Source: an uncultured Muribaculaceae bacterium (GTDB taxonomy: Bacteria > Bacteroidota > Bacteroidia > Bacteroidales > Muribaculaceae). From it: DNA of 61,338 nucleotides. Shown here piece by piece: positions 52,702 through 60,492 of the stretch; the stretch's first letter is position 1, and every line of letters starts with the position of its first letter. The notes under the pieces were generated by a model, which was given only the letters and a program-made list of their open reading frames with translations, ran no database searches and was not told the origin of the DNA. Both the position numbers and the translations under genes were made by a program. The stretch lies in contig CALUMI010000013.1 in assembly GCA_944321725.1 (NCBI GenBank), forward strand, positions 1-61,338. The letters are read 5' to 3'.

Positions 52702-53175
52702 ATGAAAATCAGCCTGCTCGTCGTCGGAAAAACTGTTCACAGCTATCTCAATCAAGGTATCGAAGAATACACAAAACGCATATCGCGCTATTGCCCTTTC
52801 TCCATACAGTATATCGCGGATGCCAAAACCACAAAAAGCCTGTCGCAGGAACAGCAGAAGCAGTCGGAGGGCGACAATATAGCGGCGGCGTTGGACAAGT
52901 CGGACTACGTAGTGCTTCTCGACGAACACGGCAAAGAGTTTACATCCGTCGATTTTTCCACATACATCGAGCGCAAAATGCAAAGCGTGCCTAAAAGGTT
53001 GGTTTTCATCATCGGCGGACCTTACGGCTTCTCAAAAGAGATATACGGGCGGGCCAACGAAAAAATATCATTGTCGAAAATGACATTTCCCCACGACCTT
53101 ATCCGCCTCGTCTTCACCGAACAGCTCTACCGCGCCTTCTCAATCATCCACCACGAACCCTACCACCACGAATAA
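52702..53175 (+). CDS. rlmH: 23S rRNA (pseudouridine1915-N3)-methyltransferase, 157 aa
   Basis: This SPOUT-class methyltransferase acts on pseudouridine 1915 in helix 69 of 23S rRNA. The start at 52702 gives MKISLLVVGKTVHSYLNQGI and 157 aa, matching the E. coli enzyme (155 aa); a longer frame begins inside the promoter. The C-terminal knot has FIIGGPYGFSKEI and SKMTFPHDLIRLVFTEQLYR followed by AFSIIHHEPYHHE, which is highly conserved. Confidence 0.96.
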   Translation: MKISLLVVGKTVHSYLNQGIEEYTKRISRYCPFSIQYIADAKTTKSLSQEQQKQSEGDNIAAALDKSDYVVLLDEHGKEFTSVDFSTYIERKMQSVPKRLVFIIGGPYGFSKEIYGRANEKISLSKMTFPHDLIRLVFTEQLYRAFSIIHHEPYHHE

Positions 53176-53204
53176 ACCCGAATCGGTCATTAGAGTATAT
53201 ATGT

Positions 53205-53500
53205 TTTAGAACAAGGTAGGCGTATTTGTTGAGCGTTTAGTGAAATTTCTCTCTCAACCCTCACCCTATTCTCTCAACATTCCTGTGTTTCCCTCTGTTT
53301 GCGTAGCTCTGCGGAGCAAATAGGGGGAGTGGCACAGAGTGCCGAGGGGGTTGCTAAATCACTGCGGAGCAGTGAAAACCGGCTTCTATCCGTTTGTTTT
53401 CACTGCAGGGCGGTGAATCAGACAACCCCTCCGGGTCTTTGCCCCACCTCCCCTATTAACTACGCTCCGCTACGTGAACAGGGGAGGACACTCCTTTGCT
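53205..53500. repeat. Intergenic mosaic repeat copy 6
   Basis: Two hairpin modules are present in opposite orientation (53290-53328 and 53446-53487, the latter CCTCCCCTATTAAC...GTGAACAGGGGAGG), with an inverted CACTGC.../GCAGTG pair between them. It is flanked by CTCAACCCTCACCC-type sequence. From 53500 to 53678 I see nothing recognisable before the tyrA stop. Confidence 0.75.
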
Positions 53501-53678
53501 TAATGTAATCAAATTGATTCTAAAGATTAGAGATGAACCAAATCCGAATTTTAGAGGGCATCAACAGTTTTCAAATTAATCCCAAAAAGCTGCGCATAGC
53601 TTGCCATATACAAGCAGAATTCAGCTTGGATTTCTACACACAAGCACCAATTTTGCAGATGCCGCACATCCCTACACT

Positions 53679-54452
53679 TTATTTCAGGTTGGCGCGAACT
53701 TCTTCGAGGTAGCGTTTCATCGCGGCGGTATCCTTGTCGCGCACTATCTCCTTCAATGTTTCGAGGCGTTCCTGTATCTTGCCTATCTGCCCGACAGTAT
53801 GCGGATTGAACAGAATTTCTGTAAGCAGATAATCGTCCTCCGACATCAATCCGCGGGCGATAGCCATGTGACGCTTAAACGTTGTGCCGGGCGCGTCCTG
53901 ATGCCTCATCACGCTGCCGAACACCAACGTGGATGTAAACGGAATCGACAACGAAAAGGCTATGACCTCGTCGTGTTCCTTAAACGTATATTCCCTGATG
54001 TTAAGATGCAAATCACTATATAAATCCTTGAAAAATATGCGTCCGAGATGGTCGCCTTCTTTGATGATAATGGCATTCTCATTGGAAAGATTGCTCAACG
54101 AGGCGAACGTGGGGCCAAACATAGGATGTGTGCTGACATAAGGATGCCCACAACCGGCATAAAATTCCGGAAGTCCGTTTTTGACAGACGCAATATCCGA
54201 AAGGATGCAATCACCGGGCAGATAAGGCATAACCATACGGAAAGCGTCGAGCGTATATTTCACTGTTGCCGCATTTATTACCAATTCCGGCGCAAACTCG
54301 CGGATTTCATCGACATCGGTCATACGCTGAGTGTTGAACGTAAAACGCAACCGCTGAGGGTCGGTGTCAAAGATGCCGACCGTATGCTTAAAACAAAGCA
54401 AATCAGAGAAGAAAGTGCCCATCTTGCCGGCACCAAGTATCAATATATTCAT
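53679..54452 (-). CDS. tyrA: Prephenate dehydrogenase, 257 aa
   Basis: This enzyme is NAD(P)-dependent and converts prephenate to 4-hydroxyphenylpyruvate in tyrosine synthesis. The Rossmann motif is ILILGAGKMGTFF, followed by VGIFDTDPQRLRF, the substrate/cofactor region ILSDIASVKNGLPEF, and the catalytic-loop sequence YVSTHPMFGPTFAS (conserved His). It has a short C-terminal helical domain and no ACT domain. It is the last gene of the Phe/Tyr operon, 11 nt after the DAHP synthase-chorismate mutase gene. Confidence 0.93.
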   Translation of the reverse strand: MNILILGAGKMGTFFSDLLCFKHTVGIFDTDPQRLRFTFNTQRMTDVDEIREFAPELVINAATVKYTLDAFRMVMPYLPGDCILSDIASVKNGLPEFYAGCGHPYVSTHPMFGPTFASLSNLSNENAIIIKEGDHLGRIFFKDLYSDLHLNIREYTFKEHDEVIAFSLSIPFTSTLVFGSVMRHQDAPGTTFKRHMAIARGLMSEDDYLLTEILFNPHTVGQIGKIQERLETLKEIVRDKDTAAMKRYLEEVRANLK

Positions 54453-54463
54453 AGCCTGATGAA

Positions 54464-55534
54464 TTACAAACGGTTGTTCAACACCTCAATCTGCTGCCTT
54501 ACCGATTCCTCATGAATGGCCTGATAGACCACTTTCATGAATTCACCGCTCATGCCAAGCTCCTCCGCGCTGCGTGCCCGCGAGTTGAGAATGTCGTCGT
54601 AACGCCCGGTCTGCACAACCGGCATGCTATGCTCTTTCTTATACTGCCCTATCTCCCGGGATACACGCATCCGCTTGCTAAGAGCCTCCAACAATTCGCT
54701 GTCAATCTGGTCAATTTGCTGACGAAGCAAGGCAAGGCTTTCGGTAGTCTGCACCGAATCGCGAACCACCAACGTATGGAGAATGAAATTCAACACTTCC
54801 GGAGTGACCTGCTGCGACTTGTCGCTCCATGCACTGTCAGGCTCGCAATGCGACTCGATAATCAGTCCGTCGAACCCCATATCCATAGCCTGCTGCGACA
54901 ACGGAGCAACCAGTTCACGCTTCCCGCCGATATGCGACGGGTCGCAAAATATAGTCAGATTCGGCAAACGGCGGCGCAACTCAATCGGGATATGCCATTG
55001 CGGCATATTGCGATAGAGATGCTTGCCGTATGCGCTAAACCCGCGATGGATGGCACCAATACGCCTTAAACCGGCATTATAAAGCCGCTGCATCGCTCCT
55101 ATCCACAATTCAAGGTCGGGATTGACAGGATTCTTTACCAACACAGGCACATCTTTGCCCTCAAGAGCATCGGCAATTTCCTGCATGGCGAAAGGATTGG
55201 CCGACGTACGCGCTCCAATCCACAATATATCGATACCGGCATCGAGCGCGGACTTCACATGCTGCTTGGTAGCCACTTCCGTAGCGACAAGCATTCCTGT
55301 TTCATCCTTGACACGCTTCAGCCAAGCCAAACCCTTTTCGCCTATTCCCTCGAAGCCGCCCGGTTTGGTGCGCGGTTTCCAAATTCCGGCTCGGAATATT
55401 TTTATGCCGTTTTTAGCCAACTCACGTGCGGTATCCACAACCTGCTCCTCTGTTTCCGCACTGCAAGGACCCGCTATCACCATAGGGCGTTTCGGGTCGA
55501 CACCCTCAAACCGTATATGTTTCACATCTTCCAT
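54464..55534 (-). CDS. Bifunctional DAHP synthase (type I beta) / chorismate mutase (AroQ), 356 aa
   Basis: The N-terminal domain (about 1-260) is 3-deoxy-7-phosphoheptulonate synthase of the beta subtype: VIAGPCSAETEEQVV, FRAGIWKPRTKPGGFEG, VLVKNPVNPDLELWIGA, and DPSHIGGKRELVAPL (metal ligands Cys, His, Glu, Asp). The C-terminal 90 residues are an AroQ chorismate mutase (LRQQIDQIDSELLEALSKRM … IGQYKKEHSMPV). The fusion lets the mutase domain act as the inhibitor-sensing part of the synthase. It is third in the operon. Confidence 0.94.
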   Translation of the reverse strand: MEDVKHIRFEGVDPKRPMVIAGPCSAETEEQVVDTARELAKNGIKIFRAGIWKPRTKPGGFEGIGEKGLAWLKRVKDETGMLVATEVATKQHVKSALDAGIDILWIGARTSANPFAMQEIADALEGKDVPVLVKNPVNPDLELWIGAMQRLYNAGLRRIGAIHRGFSAYGKHLYRNMPQWHIPIELRRRLPNLTIFCDPSHIGGKRELVAPLSQQAMDMGFDGLIIESHCEPDSAWSDKSQQVTPEVLNFILHTLVVRDSVQTTESLALLRQQIDQIDSELLEALSKRMRVSREIGQYKKEHSMPVVQTGRYDDILNSRARSAEELGMSGEFMKVVYQAIHEESVRQQIEVLNNRL

Positions 55535-55546
55535 AATATTCTGTTT

Positions 55547-56716
55547 TTATATGTTTATACTATTAATTCTTTTCAATGCCTCTTTAAATTTGTCCTCATC
55601 CGCACACAACGAAATCCTGACATACCCTTCCCCGTTACTGCCGAACACCGTACCGGGAGTAATGAACACCCGTGCATCATACAGCACTTTATCAGCAAAC
55701 TCCTCCGATGTGCCGCAACCTGAAGGTATCTTTCCCCAAAGAAAAAGACCACGCTGACGACTGTCGAAAGTGCAACGCAACGCCTCCATGACCTTCTCCG
55801 CCAACTTTCGTCGCGAAGAATATACCGCATTTATCATGTCATACCAATCCTGCCCGCACGACAAAGCCTCGACAGCAGCCTCCATCATCGGGCGGAACTG
55901 CCCCGAATCGATATTCGACTTCACTTTAAGCACCCAACCCACAAACTCCTTATTTGAAGCAAGCATCGCCATACGCCAACCTGCCATATTCTGCGACTTG
56001 CTCAACGAATTCATTTCTATGGCTATGTCTTTGGCGCCGGCTACCGACAGGATGCTCATCGGCTTGTCATGAAGTATAAAGCTGTAGGGATTGTCGTTGA
56101 CAATAACAATATTATGCCGCCGTCCGAAATCCACCAACCGCTCATAAAGCTCCATAGTTGCAGATACACCGGTAGGCATATTCGGGTAGTTCACCCACAT
56201 CAGTTTTATTTTGTCAAGCGGCATTTTCTCCAATGCGTCAAAATCGGGATACCACCCGGTTTCTGCCGTTAAATCATACCTGTAAATTTCAGCTTCGACA
56301 AGTTCGCTGCCGGAGGTATAAGTAGGATAACCGGGATTTGGCACCAATACGCCATCGCCGGGATTGAGAAACGCGAGGTTAACCGTAAGTATTCCCTCCT
56401 TAGAGCCTATTAAGGGCTGAATCTCCGTCGCGGCGTCAAGTCTGACCCCATACCAACGGGAGTACCATTTTGCGTAAGCCTCACGCAAGGCCGGGATTCC
56501 GGATGTAGGCTGGTAGCTATGCACATCCGGTCGGCGCGCCACATCGCTCAACCGGTCAATCACGCTCTCCGCCGGAGGCAAATCAGGCCCTCCTATGCCG
56601 AGCGACACAATATCTTTTCCCTCAGCGTTCAACCGTGCAACTTCTTTCAGCTTCCGCGAAAAATAATATTCTTTTATATTTTCCACCCTGCGGGCAGGTT
56701 TGATTTTCATTTCCAT
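55547..56716 (-). CDS. PLP aminotransferase of aromatic amino acid synthesis, 389 aa
   Basis: This is a fold-type I (class I/II) aminotransferase. The PLP lysine is Lys240 in EMNSLSKSQNMAGWR, with NYPNMPTG around Asn178 and VNDNPYSF. The substrate is probably phenylpyruvate or 4-hydroxyphenylpyruvate, since it lies between pheA and the DAHP synthase-chorismate mutase gene. I choose the ATG at 56716, just after the pheA stop; the frame also has an ATG at 56740 that would overlap pheA by 23 nt. Confidence 0.9.
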   Translation of the reverse strand: MEMKIKPARRVENIKEYYFSRKLKEVARLNAEGKDIVSLGIGGPDLPPAESVIDRLSDVARRPDVHSYQPTSGIPALREAYAKWYSRWYGVRLDAATEIQPLIGSKEGILTVNLAFLNPGDGVLVPNPGYPTYTSGSELVEAEIYRYDLTAETGWYPDFDALEKMPLDKIKLMWVNYPNMPTGVSATMELYERLVDFGRRHNIVIVNDNPYSFILHDKPMSILSVAGAKDIAIEMNSLSKSQNMAGWRMAMLASNKEFVGWVLKVKSNIDSGQFRPMMEAAVEALSCGQDWYDMINAVYSSRRKLAEKVMEALRCTFDSRQRGLFLWGKIPSGCGTSEEFADKVLYDARVFITPGTVFGSNGEGYVRISLCADEDKFKEALKRINSINI

Positions 56717-56717
56717 A

Positions 56718-57554
56718 TCAATCGCATTTTGAATATTCACCCAATATCTTAAAATCGCTTATCAATGGCCTTACAGCCTCTATCGACTGACGATAACGCA
56801 CATAATCATCGAAAGTGAGGTTGATGAAAAACCTGTATTCCCATTCTCTTCCAATTATTGGTATCGACTGTATTTTCGACAAATTAATATCGTAAAACGA
56901 GAAAATAGTAAGTATTTTGGCCAAACTTCCCTGAGTATGAGGCAATGTAAATACCAACGAGGCCTTGTCGACTTTCTTGCCCGCAAGAAGTTCCTTTTCC
57001 GACAAAGAGTCGGCAAGAATCAGAAAACGCGTAAAATTTCGCTTATTAGTTTCTATGCCTTCGGCAAGCACATCCAGACCATACAATCCGGCCGCATATT
57101 TGCCGCAAATAGCCGCATGACCGTATAATTTATTGTCAGCTATCGTTTTTGCGCTTCCGGCAGTATCCTCTTTTTCAACGACTTTCAAATTTCTGTGAGC
57201 CGACAAAAACTGCCCACACTGCATCAACGCCATAGGATGCGAATTCACCTCTGTCAGGTCGTCCATACTTTGTCCCGGCAAAGCGGCAAGCACATGAGAA
57301 ATACGCATTTTATACTCACCCACAATCTTATGGTCGCTCAGGCGCAACAACTCATGATTTTGCAGAAGACTTCCGGCAATCGTGTTCTCAATGGCCATTA
57401 TCCCCAAAAGCGACGCGTCGGATTTAAGCATATCGAACATGTCGGCGAAAGTGTTGCTCGGCACCACCTCTATGTCCTCGCAATCGAAATATGCTCTTGC
57501 GGCAGCGTCGTGATAACAGCCTTCCACACCTTGTATTACTACTCTTTTTTTCAT
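56718..57554 (-). CDS. pheA: Prephenate dehydratase, 278 aa
   Basis: This enzyme converts prephenate to phenylpyruvate. The catalytic part covers about 1-180: VIQGVEGCYHDAAARAYF, MAIENTIAGSLLQNHELL, EVNSHPMALMQCGQFL, and the TRF motif in NKRNFTRFLIL. An ACT regulatory domain follows (about 195-275, SLVFTLPHTQGSLAKILTIF), where the usual ESRP phenylalanine motif reads QSIP. The start at 57554 follows an attenuator-like terminator; upstream in-frame codons fall inside that hairpin. It is the first gene of a four-gene operon. Confidence 0.93.
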   Translation of the reverse strand: MKKRVVIQGVEGCYHDAAARAYFDCEDIEVVPSNTFADMFDMLKSDASLLGIMAIENTIAGSLLQNHELLRLSDHKIVGEYKMRISHVLAALPGQSMDDLTEVNSHPMALMQCGQFLSAHRNLKVVEKEDTAGSAKTIADNKLYGHAAICGKYAAGLYGLDVLAEGIETNKRNFTRFLILADSLSEKELLAGKKVDKASLVFTLPHTQGSLAKILTIFSFYDINLSKIQSIPIIGREWEYRFFINLTFDDYVRYRQSIEAVRPLISDFKILGEYSKCD

Positions 57555-57560
57555 CCTTAA

Positions 57561-57643
57561 AAATAAAAAATCCCGCTTTTGGGCGGGATTCAATGTTCAA
57601 CAATCTGTATCTCTTAAATTAAATCATTCACATATCATCCCGC
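57561..57643 (-). promoter_or_regulatory. Attenuator-like leader of the pheA operon
   Basis: In transcript order the leader holds GCGGGAT (57643-57637), then ATCCCGC (57589-57583), then GCGGGAT (57576-57570), followed by TTTTTATTTTT and, after a few bases, the pheA ATG. Segments 2 and 3 form a classic terminator just before the gene; segments 1 and 2 can pair instead as an antiterminator. Only tiny ORFs (for example Met-Ile-Cys-Glu-stop) occur in the leader and none is Phe- or Tyr-rich, so the sensor is unknown. Confidence 0.65.
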
Positions 57644-57824
57644 TCTTATTCTTTGCAAAATAAAAGTAAAAGAAAAAATAATATGCAAACGACTTAGTCA
57701 TATCTATTCCTAAATATGCTTGCAAAATTATATAATAGATTTGAAAAAACAACAATTTTCCGAATTATATTTACGATTGGTATGAATTTTGCGATTTAAC
57801 ACTAAAACTGAAAACTATAACTAT

Positions 57825-58499
57825 ATGATTTTTATTATTTTCATTGCTATCGCAATAGCAAGCTATGCCGTACAAGCATCATTGGAGAATAAATTCAAAC
57901 GGTATTCGCGAATCCCTGTCAACGGAAACCTGACAGGGGCACAAGTGGCGGAACGTATGCTGCGCGAACACGGTATTTATAACGTGCAAGTGACACAAAC
58001 CGACGGCCACCTGACCGACCATTACAATCCTATGACCCAAACCGTGAACCTTAGCCGCGAGGTATATTACGGCAACAGCGTAGCCTCGGCAGCCGTAGCA
58101 GCTCACGAATGCGGCCACGCACTGCAACACGCCACAGGATACAGCATGCTCCGCTTACGCTCCAACCTTGTCCCGGCCGTGAATTTCTCGTCAAAGCTGC
58201 TGCCGTGGCTGCTCTTGGGAGGCATACTGACAATAAGCGTATTCCCGCAACTGCTGCTGGTGGGAATAATTCTCTATGCTGTGACAACATTGTTCACACT
58301 TGTAACGCTTCCTGTGGAAATTGACGCAAGCCGCCGCGCCACATTATGGCTTCAGCGCACCGGCATAACTTCCGGACAGACACAGGAACAGGCCAAAGAC
58401 GCGCTGAAATCTGCCGCCTACACATACGTTGTAGCCGCAATATCGAGCCTTGCCACCTTAATTTACTACATTCTCATCTATACAAGCCGCCGGGAATAA
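57825..58499 (+). CDS. Membrane zinc metallopeptidase, YugP/Zn_peptidase_2 type, 224 aa
   Basis: The N-terminal membrane segment is MIFIIFIAIAIASYAVQASL. The zinc site is HECGH (His94, Glu95, His98) in ASAAVAAHECGHALQH. Two or three further hydrophobic helices follow, with the family string LPVEIDASRRATLWL between them. Family members are membrane-bound proteases of unknown substrate, linked to membrane protein quality control by analogy only. The start at 57825 is preferred over 57789 because it opens directly on the hydrophobic segment. Confidence 0.88.
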   Translation: MIFIIFIAIAIASYAVQASLENKFKRYSRIPVNGNLTGAQVAERMLREHGIYNVQVTQTDGHLTDHYNPMTQTVNLSREVYYGNSVASAAVAAHECGHALQHATGYSMLRLRSNLVPAVNFSSKLLPWLLLGGILTISVFPQLLLVGIILYAVTTLFTLVTLPVEIDASRRATLWLQRTGITSGQTQEQAKDALKSAAYTYVVAAISSLATLIYYILIYTSRRE

Positions 58500-58511
58500 G
58501 CCGTAAAAACA

Positions 58512-58545
58512 GCATCCGGCACAATCAATAGAATATGCCGGATGC
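58512..58545 (+). terminator. Hairpin after the zinc peptidase
   Basis: GCATCCGGCA (58512-58521) and TGCCGGATGC (58536-58545) form a perfect 10-bp stem. There is no clear T-run, so it is a weak or rho-dependent terminator, or an mRNA-end stabiliser. Confidence 0.55.
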
Positions 58546-58638
58546 AAACTTCTATAAATAGAAACACATACACTGAATTATTTTCTGTTTTACGCGGCTT
58601 AAATTACATTTGCAATATCAATTCAACTTAACATATCT

Positions 58639-58949
58639 ATGAAAACAGAACTTGAGAAATGCTGATAGCGTCAAACGTGCAAATCTACACAGCTACCCAC
58701 TCAACCAAAGTGGCTGAACGCATGGTCAAAAATTGGAAGGACGGTGAAGAAATATGCCGCACATACGCTTTGCCTGTAAAAATAGAAGATGGTGTATGGA
58801 TCGGCGGAGGCGCAATAATTCTGCCCGGCGTCACTATCGGACGCAACGCCGTAATCAGAGCTGGCAGCGTTGTCACCCGTTCCATCCCGGCAGATTGTGT
58901 TGCAGTCGGCAATCCTTGCCGTGTAATCAAGCAAATCGACAACGATTAA
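58639..58949 (+). pseudogene. maa: Sugar O-acetyltransferase (maltose/galactoside type), internal deletion
   Basis: The start codes for MKTELEKC, the usual opening of this family, and then hits a stop. One base out of frame, the sequence resumes at LIASNVQIYTATHSTKVAER, the middle of the left-handed beta-helix, and runs to the normal end (VWIGGGAIILPGVTIGRNAV, VGNPCRVIK). About 80-90 residues that should lie between are missing. The junction falls at AAATGCTG, consistent with a deletion by short homology. An ATG at 58659 could express a 96-aa C-terminal piece lacking most of the active site. Confidence 0.85.
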
Positions 58950-59012
58950 CAAATAACTACAGCCACATAAACCACATTAAATCCCATACATGATTTTTTG
59001 CCAATAATTTCG

Positions 59013-59020
59013 TAATTTTG
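59013..59020 (+). promoter_or_regulatory. -7 promoter box (TAATTTTG) for hisS
   Basis: TAATTTTG lies 27 nt before the ATG at 59047. Confidence 0.6.
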
Positions 59021-59046
59021 CGGCAACAACAAATATCATATATAAA

Positions 59047-60405
59047 ATGGCACAAAAACCGTCAATTCCAAAAGGTACACGCGACTTTTCGCCGGAAGAA
59101 ATGGCGAAACGCAACTATATATTCGACACAATAAAAGAGGTGTTCACGCTGCACGGATTCCGCCAGATTGAAACGCCATCGATGGAAAACCTTTCCACCC
59201 TTATGGGCAAGTACGGAGAGGAAGGCGACAAACTGCTTTTCAAGATTCTAAATTCCGGAGATTTCTTGAAAGGAGTGACCGACGAGCAATTAATTGAACG
59301 AAACTGCCCGCGTCTGACATCCTCACTATGCGAAAAAGGATTGCGCTACGATCTCACCGTTCCGTTCGCGCGCTATGTGGTGCAGCACCGCAACGAATTG
59401 CAATTTCCTTTCAAACGGTTTCAGATACAACCGGTATGGCGCGCCGACCGCCCACAGAAAGGACGCTACCGCGAGTTCTATCAATGTGATGCCGACGTTA
59501 TAGGGACAGATTCGCTGCTCAATGAAATCGATTTGCTTGAAATAATCGACGAAGTATTCCGCCGTTTTGGAATAAGCATAACAATAAAGCTCAACAACCG
59601 GAAAGTGCTTAGCGGAATAGCAGAAATAATCGGAGAGCCGGAGAGAATTACAGACATAACAGTCGCTATCGACAAAATTGATAAAATAGGGATAGAAAAC
59701 GTAAATGCGGAATTGTTGGAAAAAGGCATCAGCCAAGAAGCTGTAAAGCAACTGCAACCCATACTGTCGTTAAGCGGTACAAACGAAGAGAAATTAGAAT
59801 CGCTCTCCAAGCTGCTTGCATCGTCCGAAACCGGAATGAAAGGAATAGAAGAGCTCAAATATGTGATTGGCGGAACAATAGCAGCCGGCATAGACGCACG
59901 ATTGGAATTGGATGTGTCGCTCGCAAGAGGTTTGAACTACTATACAGGCACTATAATAGAAGTAAAAGCCAACGATGTGCAAATAGGCAGCATCACCGGA
60001 GGCGGACGCTACGACAATCTTACAGGAGTATTCGGAATGGAAGGAGTGTCAGGAGTTGGGATTTCATTCGGTGCCGACCGGATTTTCGATGTGCTAAACC
60101 AACTCGACCTTTATCCATCCGAAGCCAAAAACACGACAAAACTTATGTTCGTGAACTTCGGAGAAAAAGAATCCGCAGCATCTCTGAAATACGCCAAAAG
60201 GCTGCGCAAAGCCGGGATTTCATGCGAAGTATATCCGGAAAACGCAAAAATGAAGAAACAAATGGGATATGCAAACGACAACAAAATCCCGTTTGTTGCC
60301 ATAGTTGGAGAAAACGAGCTTGAAAAAGGCACCATAATGCTGAAAGACATGCAGAAAGGCGAACAGCAAGAACTGACGGTTGACGAGATTGCCGCAAAGT
60401 TATAA
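59047..60405 (+). CDS. hisS: Histidyl-tRNA synthetase, 452 aa
   Basis: This class II aminoacyl-tRNA synthetase charges tRNA-His. Motif 1 region: [18 protein letters not shown]. Motif 2: [16 protein letters not shown], preceded by [13 protein letters not shown]. Histidine-specific signature: [15 protein letters not shown]. Motif 3: [13 protein letters not shown]. The anticodon-binding domain occupies about the last 95 residues ([20 protein letters not shown]). Its length fits bacterial HisRS with a small extension. It is monocistronic, with its own promoter. Confidence 0.97.
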   Translation: MAQKPSIPKGTRDFSPEEMAKRNYIFDTIKEVFTLHGFRQIETPSMENLSTLMGKYGEEGDKLLFKILNSGDFLKGVTDEQLIERNCPRLTSSLCEKGLRYDLTVPFARYVVQHRNELQFPFKRFQIQPVWRADRPQKGRYREFYQCDADVIGTDSLLNEIDLLEIIDEVFRRFGISITIKLNNRKVLSGIAEIIGEPERITDITVAIDKIDKIGIENVNAELLEKGISQEAVKQLQPILSLSGTNEEKLESLSKLLASSETGMKGIEELKYVIGGTIAAGIDARLELDVSLARGLNYYTGTIIEVKANDVQIGSITGGGRYDNLTGVFGMEGVSGVGISFGADRIFDVLNQLDLYPSEAKNTTKLMFVNFGEKESAASLKYAKRLRKAGISCEVYPENAKMKKQMGYANDNKIPFVAIVGENELEKGTIMLKDMQKGEQQELTVDEIAAKL

Positions 60406-60441
60406 AATAAAAAGAGGACTGCCTTCACAGGTGGTCCTCTT
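60405..60441 (-). terminator. Terminator between hisS and the convergent secreted-protein gene
   Basis: AAGAGGAC (60412-60419) pairs with GTCCTCTT (60434-60441), with extra CCT/AGG pairing inside. The T-run (TTTTTATTTTA) is on the minus strand, so it mainly serves the minus-strand gene. Confidence 0.75.
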
Positions 60442-60492
60442 CCATACCAATCGATAAGATTCAGTAATTACAACCTAAACAATATAAACTCA

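Noticed and set aside
57600..57650. Phe-rich leader peptide for attenuation of pheA
   Set aside because: All ATG-started frames in the leader are two to five codons long and contain no Phe or Tyr run.
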